The translations under genes and the position numbers were made by a program. Of a stretch of 37,140 bases of DNA, positions 27,042 to 35,424 are shown piece after piece. Origin of the DNA: Thermoplasmata archaeon (GTDB lineage: Archaea; Thermoplasmatota; Thermoplasmata; Lutacidiplasmatales; UBA184); the NCBI GenBank assembly GCA_021798415.1, contig JAJZGO010000005.1:1-37140 (forward strand), read 5' to 3'. The notes under the pieces were generated by a model. The model was not told the DNA's origin and ran no database searches. It saw only the letters and a program-made list of their open reading frames with translations. Numbering within the stretch: the stretch's first letter is position 1; every line of letters begins with the position of its first letter.

Positions 27042-27082
27042 GTCCGGGACCCGATGACCGTTTCCCCACCTCCCGGACCGCG

Positions 27083-27089
27083 TTAAATA
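27083..27089 (+). promoter_or_regulatory. TATA-like box for the creatininase/uvrA/uvrC run
   Basis: TTAAATA 23-29 bp upstream of ATG 27112. Confidence 0.55.
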
Positions 27090-27111
27090 CGGACGCTTGG
27101 TCGTTCGACCG

Positions 27112-27837
27112 ATGAGCTCGACCTCCCGGCGGCTGCTCGAGATCGACTCGCGTTCGTTCGAACGGCGGGTCGCGGCCAACCCGCTCGTGATCGTACCGGT
27201 GGGAGCGCTCGAAGCGCACGGCCCGCACCTTCCCCTCGGCGCCGACCAGATCCAAGCGGAGGCGACCGCGCTCGCCCTCGCCGACCGCGTCGACGGGCTG
27301 GTGGCGCCGACGATCCCCTACGGCAGCGCTCCGGGCGCCCGGCGCTTTCCGGGCACCGTCTCCCTCTCCATGGCCCAGCTCGAGTCGCACGTCGCGGGCG
27401 TGTTGGGCGAGCTCGCGCGCTCGGGGGTCCGTCGGCTGCTCGTGCTCTCGGGCCACGCCGAGCGCGGGCACATGGCCGCGCTCCGCGAGGCCGGCGAGAC
27501 GACCGCCCGCGAGCACCCCGGGACGCGGGTCGTCGTGCTCTCGGACTACGACTTCGTCTACGAGCTCCGCGGCAAGGAGTCCCCGCCCACGGACGGCCAC
27601 GCCGGTCTCCTCGAGACCTCGCGGGTGCTCGCGCTCGCTCCCCACGCCGTCGGCCCCGAGCGCCCGGTCGTCGAGAACCGCTCGAGCCCGTTCGTCCCGG
27701 GCGCCCCGAGCCCGTCCGAGTGGCCCGAGAGCGTCATGGGGGACACCCGGTCCGCGTCGAAGGCGCTCGGCGACAAGGTGCAGGCGTACGTCCTCGACCG
27801 CCTCGCCGCGACGGTCGATGCCCTCCTCCCGCTGTAA
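27112..27837 (+). CDS. Creatininase-family amidohydrolase (ArfB-like)
   Basis: VIVPVGALEAHGPHLPLGADQIQAEATALALA...RFPGTVSLS...VLSGHAERGHMAALREA...DGHAGLLETSRVL. Confidence 0.85.
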   Translation: MSSTSRRLLEIDSRSFERRVAANPLVIVPVGALEAHGPHLPLGADQIQAEATALALADRVDGLVAPTIPYGSAPGARRFPGTVSLSMAQLESHVAGVLGELARSGVRRLLVLSGHAERGHMAALREAGETTAREHPGTRVVVLSDYDFVYELRGKESPPTDGHAGLLETSRVLALAPHAVGPERPVVENRSSPFVPGAPSPSEWPESVMGDTRSASKALGDKVQAYVLDRLAATVDALLPL

Positions 27838-27849
27838 GGTCGGTCCCCG

Positions 27850-30693
27850 ATGCCCGAACCGTCCGACCTCATCCGCATCCGCGGTGCGCGCCAGCACAAC
27901 CTGAAGGACGTCTCGATCGACCTCCCTCGCGGCCGGTTCATCGTGATCACGGGCGTGAGCGGTTCGGGGAAGTCCTCGCTCGCCTTCGACACGCTCTACG
28001 CCGAGGGCCAGCGACGGTACATCGAGAGCCTCTCCTCCTACGCTCGCCAGTTCCTCGGCCAGATGGACAAGCCCGACGTCGATTCGATCGAGGGCCTTTC
28101 GCCCGCGATCGCGATCGAGCAGCGCTCGGGAAGCCGAAACCCCCGCTCGACCGTCGGAACCGTCACGGAGATCTACGACTTCCTGCGCCTCCTGTACGCC
28201 CGCATCGGCACGCCCCACTGCCCGAACGACGGAGAGGAGATCGCGCCCCAGTCCGTCGACCGGATCGTCCTCGCGATCCGCGCCCGGTCGCGCGGCGAGA
28301 AGGTCGACCTCCTCGCGCCCGTGATCCGCGGGAAGAAGGGCGAGCACCGGGACGTGCTCGAAAGGCTGCGCAAAGGCGGGCACCGACGGTTCGTGATCGA
28401 CGGCGTCGAGGTCCGGCTGCCGGGGTCCGAGGTCCGTCTCGAGAAGAACAAGAAGCACACGATCGAGGTCGTCGTCGACAGCTTCGAGGTCTCCGACGAG
28501 GAGGAGAGCCGCCTCGCCGAGTCGATCGAGCTCGCTCGGGAACTCGGCGACGGGCTGGTCGTCCTCCGCCGCCCGGGCGGGGCGCGCGAGACGTTCTCGA
28601 GCCGTCGCGCGTGCCCCACGTGCGGGTTCTCGGTCGAGGAGCTCACGCCGCGGATGTTCTCGTTCAACAATCCGGCGGGCGCGTGCCCCGAGTGCCTCGG
28701 GATCGGCGCGACCCTCCACGCCGACCCCGACCGGATCGTCCCCGACAAGGACAAGCCGCTCGGCAAGGCGATCGTCGTCTGGGGGCTGACGCCCGGCGCA
28801 AACTCGCTCGCCCGCTTCGCCAAGGCGTTCGGTTACGACCTGCGCCGCCCCGTCCGGGAGCTCTCCGCGGACGGCTGGAAGGCGATGATGTACGGCTCCG
28901 CGAAGAGCATCGGCACCGTCGGGGGACCGAGCGAGTGGTGGTGGGGGAGCGGCTGGCTGCGCGAGGGCTTCGTGGCCGCCGTCGAGCGCCGCTGGAAGGC
29001 GACGAAGAGCGAGAGCGCGAAGGAGTACTACCTCGGGTTCCTGTCGTTCGTCCCGTGCCGCTCGTGCCAGGGCCGTCGCCTGAAGCCGGCGAGCCTCGCG
29101 GTGACGGTCGACGGCCGGTCGATCGCGGACGTCGGGGCCATGACCGTCCTCGACGCCGCGGCGATGTTCCGGGGCCTCACGCTCACCGACCGCGACCACC
29201 AGATCGTCGGCCAGGTCGTGAAGGAGATCCGCGCGCGTCTCGGCTTCCTCGAGAACGTCGGACTCACCTACCTCACGCTCGACCGCTCGTCCGGGACGCT
29301 CTCGGGCGGCGAGTCGGAGCGCATCGCGCTCGCGACGCAGATCGGCAGCGGCCTCGTCGGGGTCCTCTACATCCTCGACGAACCATCGATCGGCCTCCAC
29401 CCGCGCGACCACGCCCGCCTCCTCGCGACCCTGAAGACGTTGCGCGACCTCGGCAACACCCTCCTCGTTGTCGAGCACGACGAGATGACGATGCGCGAGT
29501 CCGACTGGCTCGTCGACCTCGGGCCGGGCGCCGGCCGCCTCGGCGGCGAGGTCCTCTACTCGGGACCCCCCGCGTCGATCGGCGGGGCGCCCCGCTCGCT
29601 CACGGCCCAGTTCCTGTCGGGGCGGCGCACGATCGCCGTTCCCGAGACCCGCGCGCCGCCCGCCCGTCGGTGGCTGACGATCCACGGGCCGCGCGAGCAC
29701 AATCTCAAGGGGGACGACCTCAAGATCCCGCTCGGTCTCTTCGTCGGGCTCTCGGGCGTCTCGGGAAGCGGGAAGTCGACGGCGCTCGAGGAGATCCTCT
29801 ATAAGGCGGTCCAGCGGCACCTCGGTCTCGGCCGCGCGACGCCCGGGCGCCACGACTACATCGAGGGGATCGACGAGGTCGACCGGGTCCTCCTCATCGA
29901 CCAGTCCCCGATCGGCCGCACGCCGCGCTCGAACCCGGCGACGTACACGGGCATCATGACGCCGGTCCGCGAGCTCTACGCCGGGCTCCCCGAGGCCAAG
30001 GCTCGGGGCTTCGCGCCCGGACGCTTCAGCTTCAACGTGGCGGGCGGACGGTGCGAGGCGTGCGAAGGGGACGGCGTGATCCGTTACGAGATGCACTTCC
30101 TGCCGGACGTCTACGTCGCGTGCGACGAGTGCCACGGACGTCGGTTCAACTCCGAGACGCTCGAGGTGACGTTCAAGGGAAAGTCGATCGCGGACGTCCT
30201 CGACATGACGGTCGACGAGGCGCACGCGTTCTTCGAGTACCACCGTCGCATCGAAACGCGCCTGCGCCTCCTGAGCGATGTCGGCCTCGGCTACATCCGA
30301 CTCGGCCAGAGCGCGACCACGCTCTCGGGCGGTGAGGCCCAGCGCATCAAGATCGCCTACGAGCTCGCGAAGCCCCCGACCGGACGGACCCTCTACCTCC
30401 TCGACGAGCCGACAACGGGCCTCCACTTCGCGGACGTGGACCGGCTGCTCGCCGTTCTCTTCCGCCTGCGATCGGGCGGCAACACGGTGGTCGTCATCGA
30501 GCACAATCTGGACGTCCTCAAGTCGGCCGATTGGCTGATCGACCTCGGCCCGGAGGGGGGCAACGCGGGCGGCCACGTCGTGGCGCAGGGACCGCCCGAG
30601 GAGATCGCCCGGGTTCCGGCCTCGCACACGGGCCGGTTCCTCGCGCCCCTCTTGCGCGCGCCGGTCCCGGTCGCGCGGCGAACCCGCTCATGA
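27850..30693 (+). CDS. uvrA: UvrABC system protein A
   Basis: IRGARQHNLKDVSIDLPRGRFIVITGVSGSGKSSLAFDTLYAEGQRRYIESLSSYARQFLGQMDKPDVDSIEGLSPAIAIEQ; two ABC domains, GGEAQRIKIAYELAK. Confidence 0.97.
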   Translation: MPEPSDLIRIRGARQHNLKDVSIDLPRGRFIVITGVSGSGKSSLAFDTLYAEGQRRYIESLSSYARQFLGQMDKPDVDSIEGLSPAIAIEQRSGSRNPRSTVGTVTEIYDFLRLLYARIGTPHCPNDGEEIAPQSVDRIVLAIRARSRGEKVDLLAPVIRGKKGEHRDVLERLRKGGHRRFVIDGVEVRLPGSEVRLEKNKKHTIEVVVDSFEVSDEEESRLAESIELARELGDGLVVLRRPGGARETFSSRRACPTCGFSVEELTPRMFSFNNPAGACPECLGIGATLHADPDRIVPDKDKPLGKAIVVWGLTPGANSLARFAKAFGYDLRRPVRELSADGWKAMMYGSAKSIGTVGGPSEWWWGSGWLREGFVAAVERRWKATKSESAKEYYLGFLSFVPCRSCQGRRLKPASLAVTVDGRSIADVGAMTVLDAAAMFRGLTLTDRDHQIVGQVVKEIRARLGFLENVGLTYLTLDRSSGTLSGGESERIALATQIGSGLVGVLYILDEPSIGLHPRDHARLLATLKTLRDLGNTLLVVEHDEMTMRESDWLVDLGPGAGRLGGEVLYSGPPASIGGAPRSLTAQFLSGRRTIAVPETRAPPARRWLTIHGPREHNLKGDDLKIPLGLFVGLSGVSGSGKSTALEEILYKAVQRHLGLGRATPGRHDYIEGIDEVDRVLLIDQSPIGRTPRSNPATYTGIMTPVRELYAGLPEAKARGFAPGRFSFNVAGGRCEACEGDGVIRYEMHFLPDVYVACDECHGRRFNSETLEVTFKGKSIADVLDMTVDEAHAFFEYHRRIETRLRLLSDVGLGYIRLGQSATTLSGGEAQRIKIAYELAKPPTGRTLYLLDEPTTGLHFADVDRLLAVLFRLRSGGNTVVVIEHNLDVLKSADWLIDLGPEGGNAGGHVVAQGPPEEIARVPASHTGRFLAPLLRAPVPVARRTRS

Positions 30694-32411
30694 GCGACCG
30701 ACCGCCGGTCGAGCTCCCGGCGTTCGTTCCGGCGAGCCACCTGGCGGCCGCGACCGGCGAGGGGTTCCGACCGGGCCCGGCCGGTCCGGGGGTCTACCTG
30801 TTCCGCTCGGCGACCGGGGACGTCGTCTACGTGGGGAAGGCCCGCAGTCTGCGGCGCCGGGTCCTCGACCACCTGCGCGCCCGCATCGACAAGGACGGCT
30901 CGATCCTCGCGGAGAGCTCGAGCGTTGAGTTCGTGCCGACCTCGAACGAGCGCGAAGCGCTCCTCCTCGAGGCGAGCCTGGTCAAGCAGTACCAGCCGCC
31001 GTACAACGTCCTCCTCAAGGACGACCGCAGCTACCCGTACCTCGCGGTGACCGTCGGCGAGGAGTTCCCGCGCGTCCTCCTCGTGCGCCGCCCGCGACGC
31101 CGCGCGGGCGTCCAGCTGTTCGGTCCGTACACGAGCGCGCGCGAGGCGCGGGGGGTCGAGCGGCTGCTCGGGGACCTCTTCCGGCTCCGCCGGTGCGTCC
31201 GCCTGCCCAAGGAGGCGTGCCTGTACTACCACCTCAAGGTCTGCAGCGCGCCGTGCATCGGCGCGGTCGACCGCGACGCCTACCGCGCCCAGGTCGAACG
31301 GGCGACCGACGTTCTCCGCGGCCGGTCGCCGCTCGTCCGGCCGGCGATCGAGGCGGAGATGCGGGCGGCCGCGTCGCGCGAGGAGTTCGAGCGCGCGGCG
31401 CTCCTGCGCGACGCGCTCGAGGGCCTCGGCGCGCTCCGGGCTCGGCAGTCGGTCATCGGCCCGGGGAGCGGGCGGGCGGACGTCCTCGCCCTCGCCTACC
31501 CGAACGACCCCTCGACGCTCCGCGTCGCGGTCGGCCTCGTGCGGGTCGACGAGGGGGAGGTGCGCCAGACCGAGCCGCACCTCGTGGCGATCCCGGCCCA
31601 CGACGTCCCCGAACCGGGGGAGATCCTCCGGCAGTTCCTCACCCAGTACTACGGCAACCAGTTCGAGCTCCCCGCGCGGATCTACGTCGCCGGCCCGCGT
31701 CCGGCGGGGATCGATTCGACGTTGGACGAATTGTTCGTCCCGCGCGGCGTCGAGGTCCAGTTCCGCCCGACCGGCCGCTACGCGGCGCTCGCCCGGCTCG
31801 CCGAGCGGCTCGCCCGCGCGACCGTCGACCAGGTCGTCGCCCGGCCCGCGCCGCGCGAGGTCCTCCTCGCCCTGCAGAGCCTCCTCGAGCTCCCGACGAT
31901 CCCGAACCGGATCGAGGGCGTCGACATCTCGATCTTCCAGGGCGCCGAGGCGGTCGGGTCGCTGGTCGTCTTCGAGCGCGGGCTCGCGAAGCGCTCGGAG
32001 TACCGGCGCTACCGCATCCGTTCGGTCGACGGCACGAACGACTTCGCGATGGTCGCCGAGGTCGTGCGACGGCGCTACCTCCGTCGCCTCGCCGAGTCGG
32101 AGCCGCTCCCCGACCTCCTGCTCATCGACGGCGGCGCGGGTCAGCTCTCCTCCGCCGTCTCCTCCCTCGCCGCGCTCGGCCTCGCGGACCGCATCCCGAC
32201 CGTCGGACTCGCGAAGCGGGAGGAGGAGGTCTACCTCGCGGACCGGCCCCGACCGATCTCGCCGAACCCGAACTCCGCGCCGATGCTCCTGCTCCGGGCG
32301 GTGCGCGACGAGGCCCACCGGTTCGCCGTCACGTACCACCGGACCCGGCGGCGCATGCGGCTGCGCGACGAGTTCACCGCGGCGCGCCGGTCGACCGCGC
32401 CGACGGGCTAG
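30690..32411 (+). CDS. uvrC: UvrABC system protein C lacking the C-terminal HhH region
   Basis: GPGVYLFRSATGDVVYVGKARSLRRRVLDHL (GIY-YIG); CLYYHLKVCSAPCIG; RIEGVDISIFQGAEAVGSLVVFERGLAKRSEYRRYRI; LLIDGGAGQL; ATGA overlap with uvrA. Confidence 0.96.
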   Translation: MSDRPPVELPAFVPASHLAAATGEGFRPGPAGPGVYLFRSATGDVVYVGKARSLRRRVLDHLRARIDKDGSILAESSSVEFVPTSNEREALLLEASLVKQYQPPYNVLLKDDRSYPYLAVTVGEEFPRVLLVRRPRRRAGVQLFGPYTSAREARGVERLLGDLFRLRRCVRLPKEACLYYHLKVCSAPCIGAVDRDAYRAQVERATDVLRGRSPLVRPAIEAEMRAAASREEFERAALLRDALEGLGALRARQSVIGPGSGRADVLALAYPNDPSTLRVAVGLVRVDEGEVRQTEPHLVAIPAHDVPEPGEILRQFLTQYYGNQFELPARIYVAGPRPAGIDSTLDELFVPRGVEVQFRPTGRYAALARLAERLARATVDQVVARPAPREVLLALQSLLELPTIPNRIEGVDISIFQGAEAVGSLVVFERGLAKRSEYRRYRIRSVDGTNDFAMVAEVVRRRYLRRLAESEPLPDLLLIDGGAGQLSSAVSSLAALGLADRIPTVGLAKREEEVYLADRPRPISPNPNSAPMLLLRAVRDEAHRFAVTYHRTRRRMRLRDEFTAARRSTAPTG

Positions 32412-32532
32412 GATCGGACGTCCGGCGCCGCGTTCGGACGGATGCGGGCGAATCGTTCCCCCGGGGCTCCGTGCTCCGCCGACGGAAAAGGTCCGGAAAA
32501 ATTATCGCAGCCGCCGCGTTGGCACGACGCCG

Positions 32533-32925
32533 ATGGCGGGGGACCCCCGGGACCGGCCGGTGACCGCTCGGGACCTTTCGGCTGCCGTCATCGTGATCCT
32601 CTCGGGTCTCTTCCTGACATCCTTCACCATCCTCGGAGCCCTCTTCCTGGTGTCGACCCCCGACGGCGAGTTCGCGTTCTTCATCGCGCTGTCCGTGGCC
32701 TTCCTCGGGGTCTTCGCCGGATGGTCGTTCTACCTCGAGGCGGCAGGTCGCCGCTGGTCGACGGCACGCGAGCGCGCTTCGCTTCCCCCGGGCGGGTTCG
32801 CTCGGCCGGTCACCACCCGCCCCGAGGGGCCCCCCGGGGAAGCGGTGTGGCCGCATTCCGTGCCGAACGCCGAGCCGGGAACGGCGGTCCCCTCCCCCTC
32901 GGGGTCCGCGGAAGACCCCGAGTAA
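32533..32925 (+). CDS. Small membrane protein (two TM segments), unknown function
   Basis: LSAAVIVILSGLFLTSFTILGALFLV and FAFFIALSVAFLGVFAGWSFYL; AT-rich TATA-like stretch near 32497-32505. Confidence 0.6.
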   Translation: MAGDPRDRPVTARDLSAAVIVILSGLFLTSFTILGALFLVSTPDGEFAFFIALSVAFLGVFAGWSFYLEAAGRRWSTARERASLPPGGFARPVTTRPEGPPGEAVWPHSVPNAEPGTAVPSPSGSAEDPE

Positions 32926-33020
32926 CCGCCCTGAGGGCAAGGTGCGACCGGGCCGAGGCCCGTTCGCCCGGAAGGGAAACGTCGGTCCGCGGGAACTCCC
33001 GGGGACGATGTCCGGCCGGT

Positions 33021-33779
33021 TCAGCGGGACGCGGGGCGCCGCTCGGGAGCGCCGATGAACGGCATGCCCTGGACACGGCGCGCGACCTCGGTGGCTGCGA
33101 GCCGGCTCAGCTCGGCTTCGGGCTCGAGGATCGCCACGTCGAGCGCCTCGGCCTGGAAGGGCGTCGGCGACCCTTCGGCGACCGCCTGGACCGCGAGCTT
33201 GAACGCGGACTCCTCGTTGAGGTGGTCCGTGACCTTCTCCTCGAGGAAGTCGGCGACCGCCCGACGGTTGCGGCCGATCGCGTACGCCTTCCATCCGATC
33301 GTGGCGCCGCTCGGGTCGAGCTCGACCAGGCCCGCGGTCCGACCGTTGAACCCTCCGAGGAGGAGCGACACCGCGAACGGCCGGGTGCCGCCGAACTGCG
33401 TGTACTGCTGGAGGAGCGTGCCGAGCGCGTGGCCGAGCAGCGAGTACGGGGCGACCTCCCCGTAGCTGATCCGGTGGCGCTGCGCCTCGACGCGGAGGAA
33501 CTCGACGAGGACCCGGGAGTCGGCGATGAGTCCGGCGGTGACGCATCCGAGACCCGCGTCGATCGCGAAGCTCTTCTCGATCGATCCGGACTCCGCGAGC
33601 GAGCTCACGGGAAGGTTGCGGTAGGCCACGAAGACGATCCCCGTGTCGTACGTCACCGCGACGGCGGTGCCGCCCATCTGGATCGCCTGGAGGGCGTATT
33701 CGACCTGGAACAGTCGTCCGTCGGGGGAGAAGACGGTGCTCGCTCGGTCGTACGCCATCTGGCCGGGTTGCATCTCCAT
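33021..33779 (-). CDS. psmA: Proteasome alpha subunit
   Basis: MAYDRASTVFSPDGRLFQVEYALQAIQMGGTAVAVTYDTGIVFVAYRNL...; start assigned at ATG 33779. Confidence 0.94.
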   Translation of the reverse strand: MEMQPGQMAYDRASTVFSPDGRLFQVEYALQAIQMGGTAVAVTYDTGIVFVAYRNLPVSSLAESGSIEKSFAIDAGLGCVTAGLIADSRVLVEFLRVEAQRHRISYGEVAPYSLLGHALGTLLQQYTQFGGTRPFAVSLLLGGFNGRTAGLVELDPSGATIGWKAYAIGRNRRAVADFLEEKVTDHLNEESAFKLAVQAVAEGSPTPFQAEALDVAILEPEAELSRLAATEVARRVQGMPFIGAPERRPASR

Positions 33780-33850
33780 CGTCGAGACTCTCCGAAAGCG
33801 AGGCGGCGGAACCGGGCGGGGCATTTGAGCCTACGCCTCTTCCCCCCTCG

Positions 33851-34054
33851 GTCCCACTAGGTGGCGATCGGTCACCACGGGACTCCGACGTCCCTACGGT
33901 AACGCCGCCCGCAGACGAGTTCTCGCCGACGGTGAAGGCGGGTCGGGGAACCCCACGGAATGCGGGTTCCCCGACATCGCAGCGTTCATGGCTTCGCCCC
34001 GGGTCGAGGGCGCGGGGTCGATGGGCTCCTCTCCGAGCTCCCCTCGGGGAGCTC
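33851..34054. other. Structured intergenic region with several stem-loops
   Basis: GTCCC 33851-33855 / GGGAC 33879-33883 / GTCCC 33890-33894 (alternative pairings); perfect 12-bp inverted repeat 33942-33953 / 33964-33975; perfect 9-bp inverted repeat 34035-34043 / 34046-34054. Confidence 0.5.
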
Positions 34055-34126
34055 CGACGCCTCCGGCCTCCCCCGGACCGCCGGGCGCCAATGCTTTTAC
34101 CCCGACGCCCACCTCCTCCACGTCCC

Positions 34127-35260
34127 ATGGAGATGCGCGGGCTCCACTTGCTCCCGATGGCCTCGAGCTACCGCGGCGAGCTCTCCCCCGCGTGTCGGCA
34201 GTGCGCCGAGGGCCAGAAGATGGTCCTCTTCGTCTCGGGCCTCTGCCGGTTCCGCTGCTTCTATTGCCCCGTCTCCCCGAACCGCAACCAGCTCGACGTC
34301 GTCTACGCGAACGAGCGCCGGGTGACGAGCGACGCCGACGTGCTCGACGAGGCGAGGTCGATCGGGGCGGCCGGCACGGGGATCACGGGCGGGGACCCGC
34401 TCGGCGTGATCGACCGTGTCGAGCACTACGTCCGCCTCCTCAAGGCGGAGTTCGGAGCCGAGCACAACATCCACCTCTACACGCACGAACCGAACCCCGA
34501 GAAGCTCGCGCGGCTCGCCGCGGCGGGGCTCGACGAGTTCCGCCTGCACGTTCCCCACTACCTGTGGGGTCCCCTGTCGGGCGACGGCGGGGCGTACCGC
34601 TCGGTCCTCGAGCGGGCTCCCTCGTGGGGGATCCGGCGCGGAGTGGAGATCCCCGTGCTGCCCGAGAAGGAAGCGGAGCTCCGACGGCTGTTGCGCGCCC
34701 TCGACCGGATCGGCGTCGACTTCGTGAACCTGAACGAACTCGAGTTCTCGGAGACGAACGAGGAGAAGATGCGGTCCCGGGGCTACCGGGTCGACCCGCG
34801 CAACGGCTGGGGGGTTCGCGGCAGCCGTGCCGTCGCCGAGCGCGTCGTGCGCGAGATGCGCCTGTCGGTGCCCGTCCACTACTGCTCGTCGAGGTTCAAG
34901 GACGGCGTGCAGCTGCGCCAGCGCCTTCTGCGTCGCGCCGAGCGAACGGCCCCCGCGTTCGCCGAGCGGACGGGGGATGGGACCGTCCTCCTCGGGATCG
35001 TCGAGGCGAACGGCTCCCCGAACCTCGAGCGCTGGGCGGCGAGCGTCGCCCGGCGGATCGGGTCCGCGCCCGTCGATTACCGCCTGGACACCGCTCGTCG
35101 GCGGGTCGAGCTCGCGCCCGACGTCCTGCGCCGAGTCGCTCGGCGGTTGCCCTGGCCGGCCTTCGAGGTGGAAGTGTACCCGACGGCCGACGCGCTCGAA
35201 GTCGAGAGGGCGCCGCTCAACGACGCCGCCCGGTCGAGCTCTTCGTCCGGCACCACGTAG
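34127..35260 (+). CDS. Radical SAM protein, function unassigned
   Basis: LFVSGLCRFRCFYCPVSPNRNQLDVVYANERRV (CxxxCxxC) ...GAAGTGITGGDPLGVIDRVEHYVRLLKAEFGAEHNIHLYTHEP. Confidence 0.9.
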   Translation: MEMRGLHLLPMASSYRGELSPACRQCAEGQKMVLFVSGLCRFRCFYCPVSPNRNQLDVVYANERRVTSDADVLDEARSIGAAGTGITGGDPLGVIDRVEHYVRLLKAEFGAEHNIHLYTHEPNPEKLARLAAAGLDEFRLHVPHYLWGPLSGDGGAYRSVLERAPSWGIRRGVEIPVLPEKEAELRRLLRALDRIGVDFVNLNELEFSETNEEKMRSRGYRVDPRNGWGVRGSRAVAERVVREMRLSVPVHYCSSRFKDGVQLRQRLLRRAERTAPAFAERTGDGTVLLGIVEANGSPNLERWAASVARRIGSAPVDYRLDTARRRVELAPDVLRRVARRLPWPAFEVEVYPTADALEVERAPLNDAARSSSSSGTT

Positions 35261-35424
35261 CCCTCGTCGCACGCGTGACCTCCCCAGGTGAGGTAGCGTC
35301 GGTCGCCACGGCGGTTCTTGATCGTGCACGGCCCCCAGCCACCGTTCTCGGCGCCGTACCACATCGGACAGTCCTGGCAGTGGAGCGTCACCGCCGCCCG
35401 GGCGGGGCGGGAGGGCGGGCTCAT
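35077..35424 (-). CDS. Small Cys-rich conserved-looking protein, unknown function
   Basis: AVTLHCQDCPMWYGAENGGWGPCTIKNRRGDRRYLTWGGHACDEGYVVPDEELDRAA; start overlaps the folD stop (ATGA); low-complexity tail antisense to the radical SAM gene. Confidence 0.7.
   Translation of the reverse strand: MSPPSRPARAAVTLHCQDCPMWYGAENGGWGPCTIKNRRGDRRYLTWGGHACDEGYVVPDEELDRAASLSGALSTSSASAVGYTSTSKAGQGNRRATRRRTSGASSTRRRAVSRR

Noticed and set aside
26980-30627. 1215-aa minus-strand ORF
   Set aside because: Antisense to creatininase and uvrA; D/R/E/A-rich composition typical of GC-rich shadow ORFs, no recognisable domain
32435-32440. 6-bp inverted repeat CGTCCG/CGGACG after uvrC (32419-32440) as a notable element
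   Set aside because: Short stem in GC-rich DNA with no U-tract; plausible terminator but not distinguishable from chance
33780-34126. RNase P or SRP RNA in the psmA/radical SAM intergenic region
   Set aside because: Could not find the conserved core motifs of either RNA on either strand; kept only as unexplained structure
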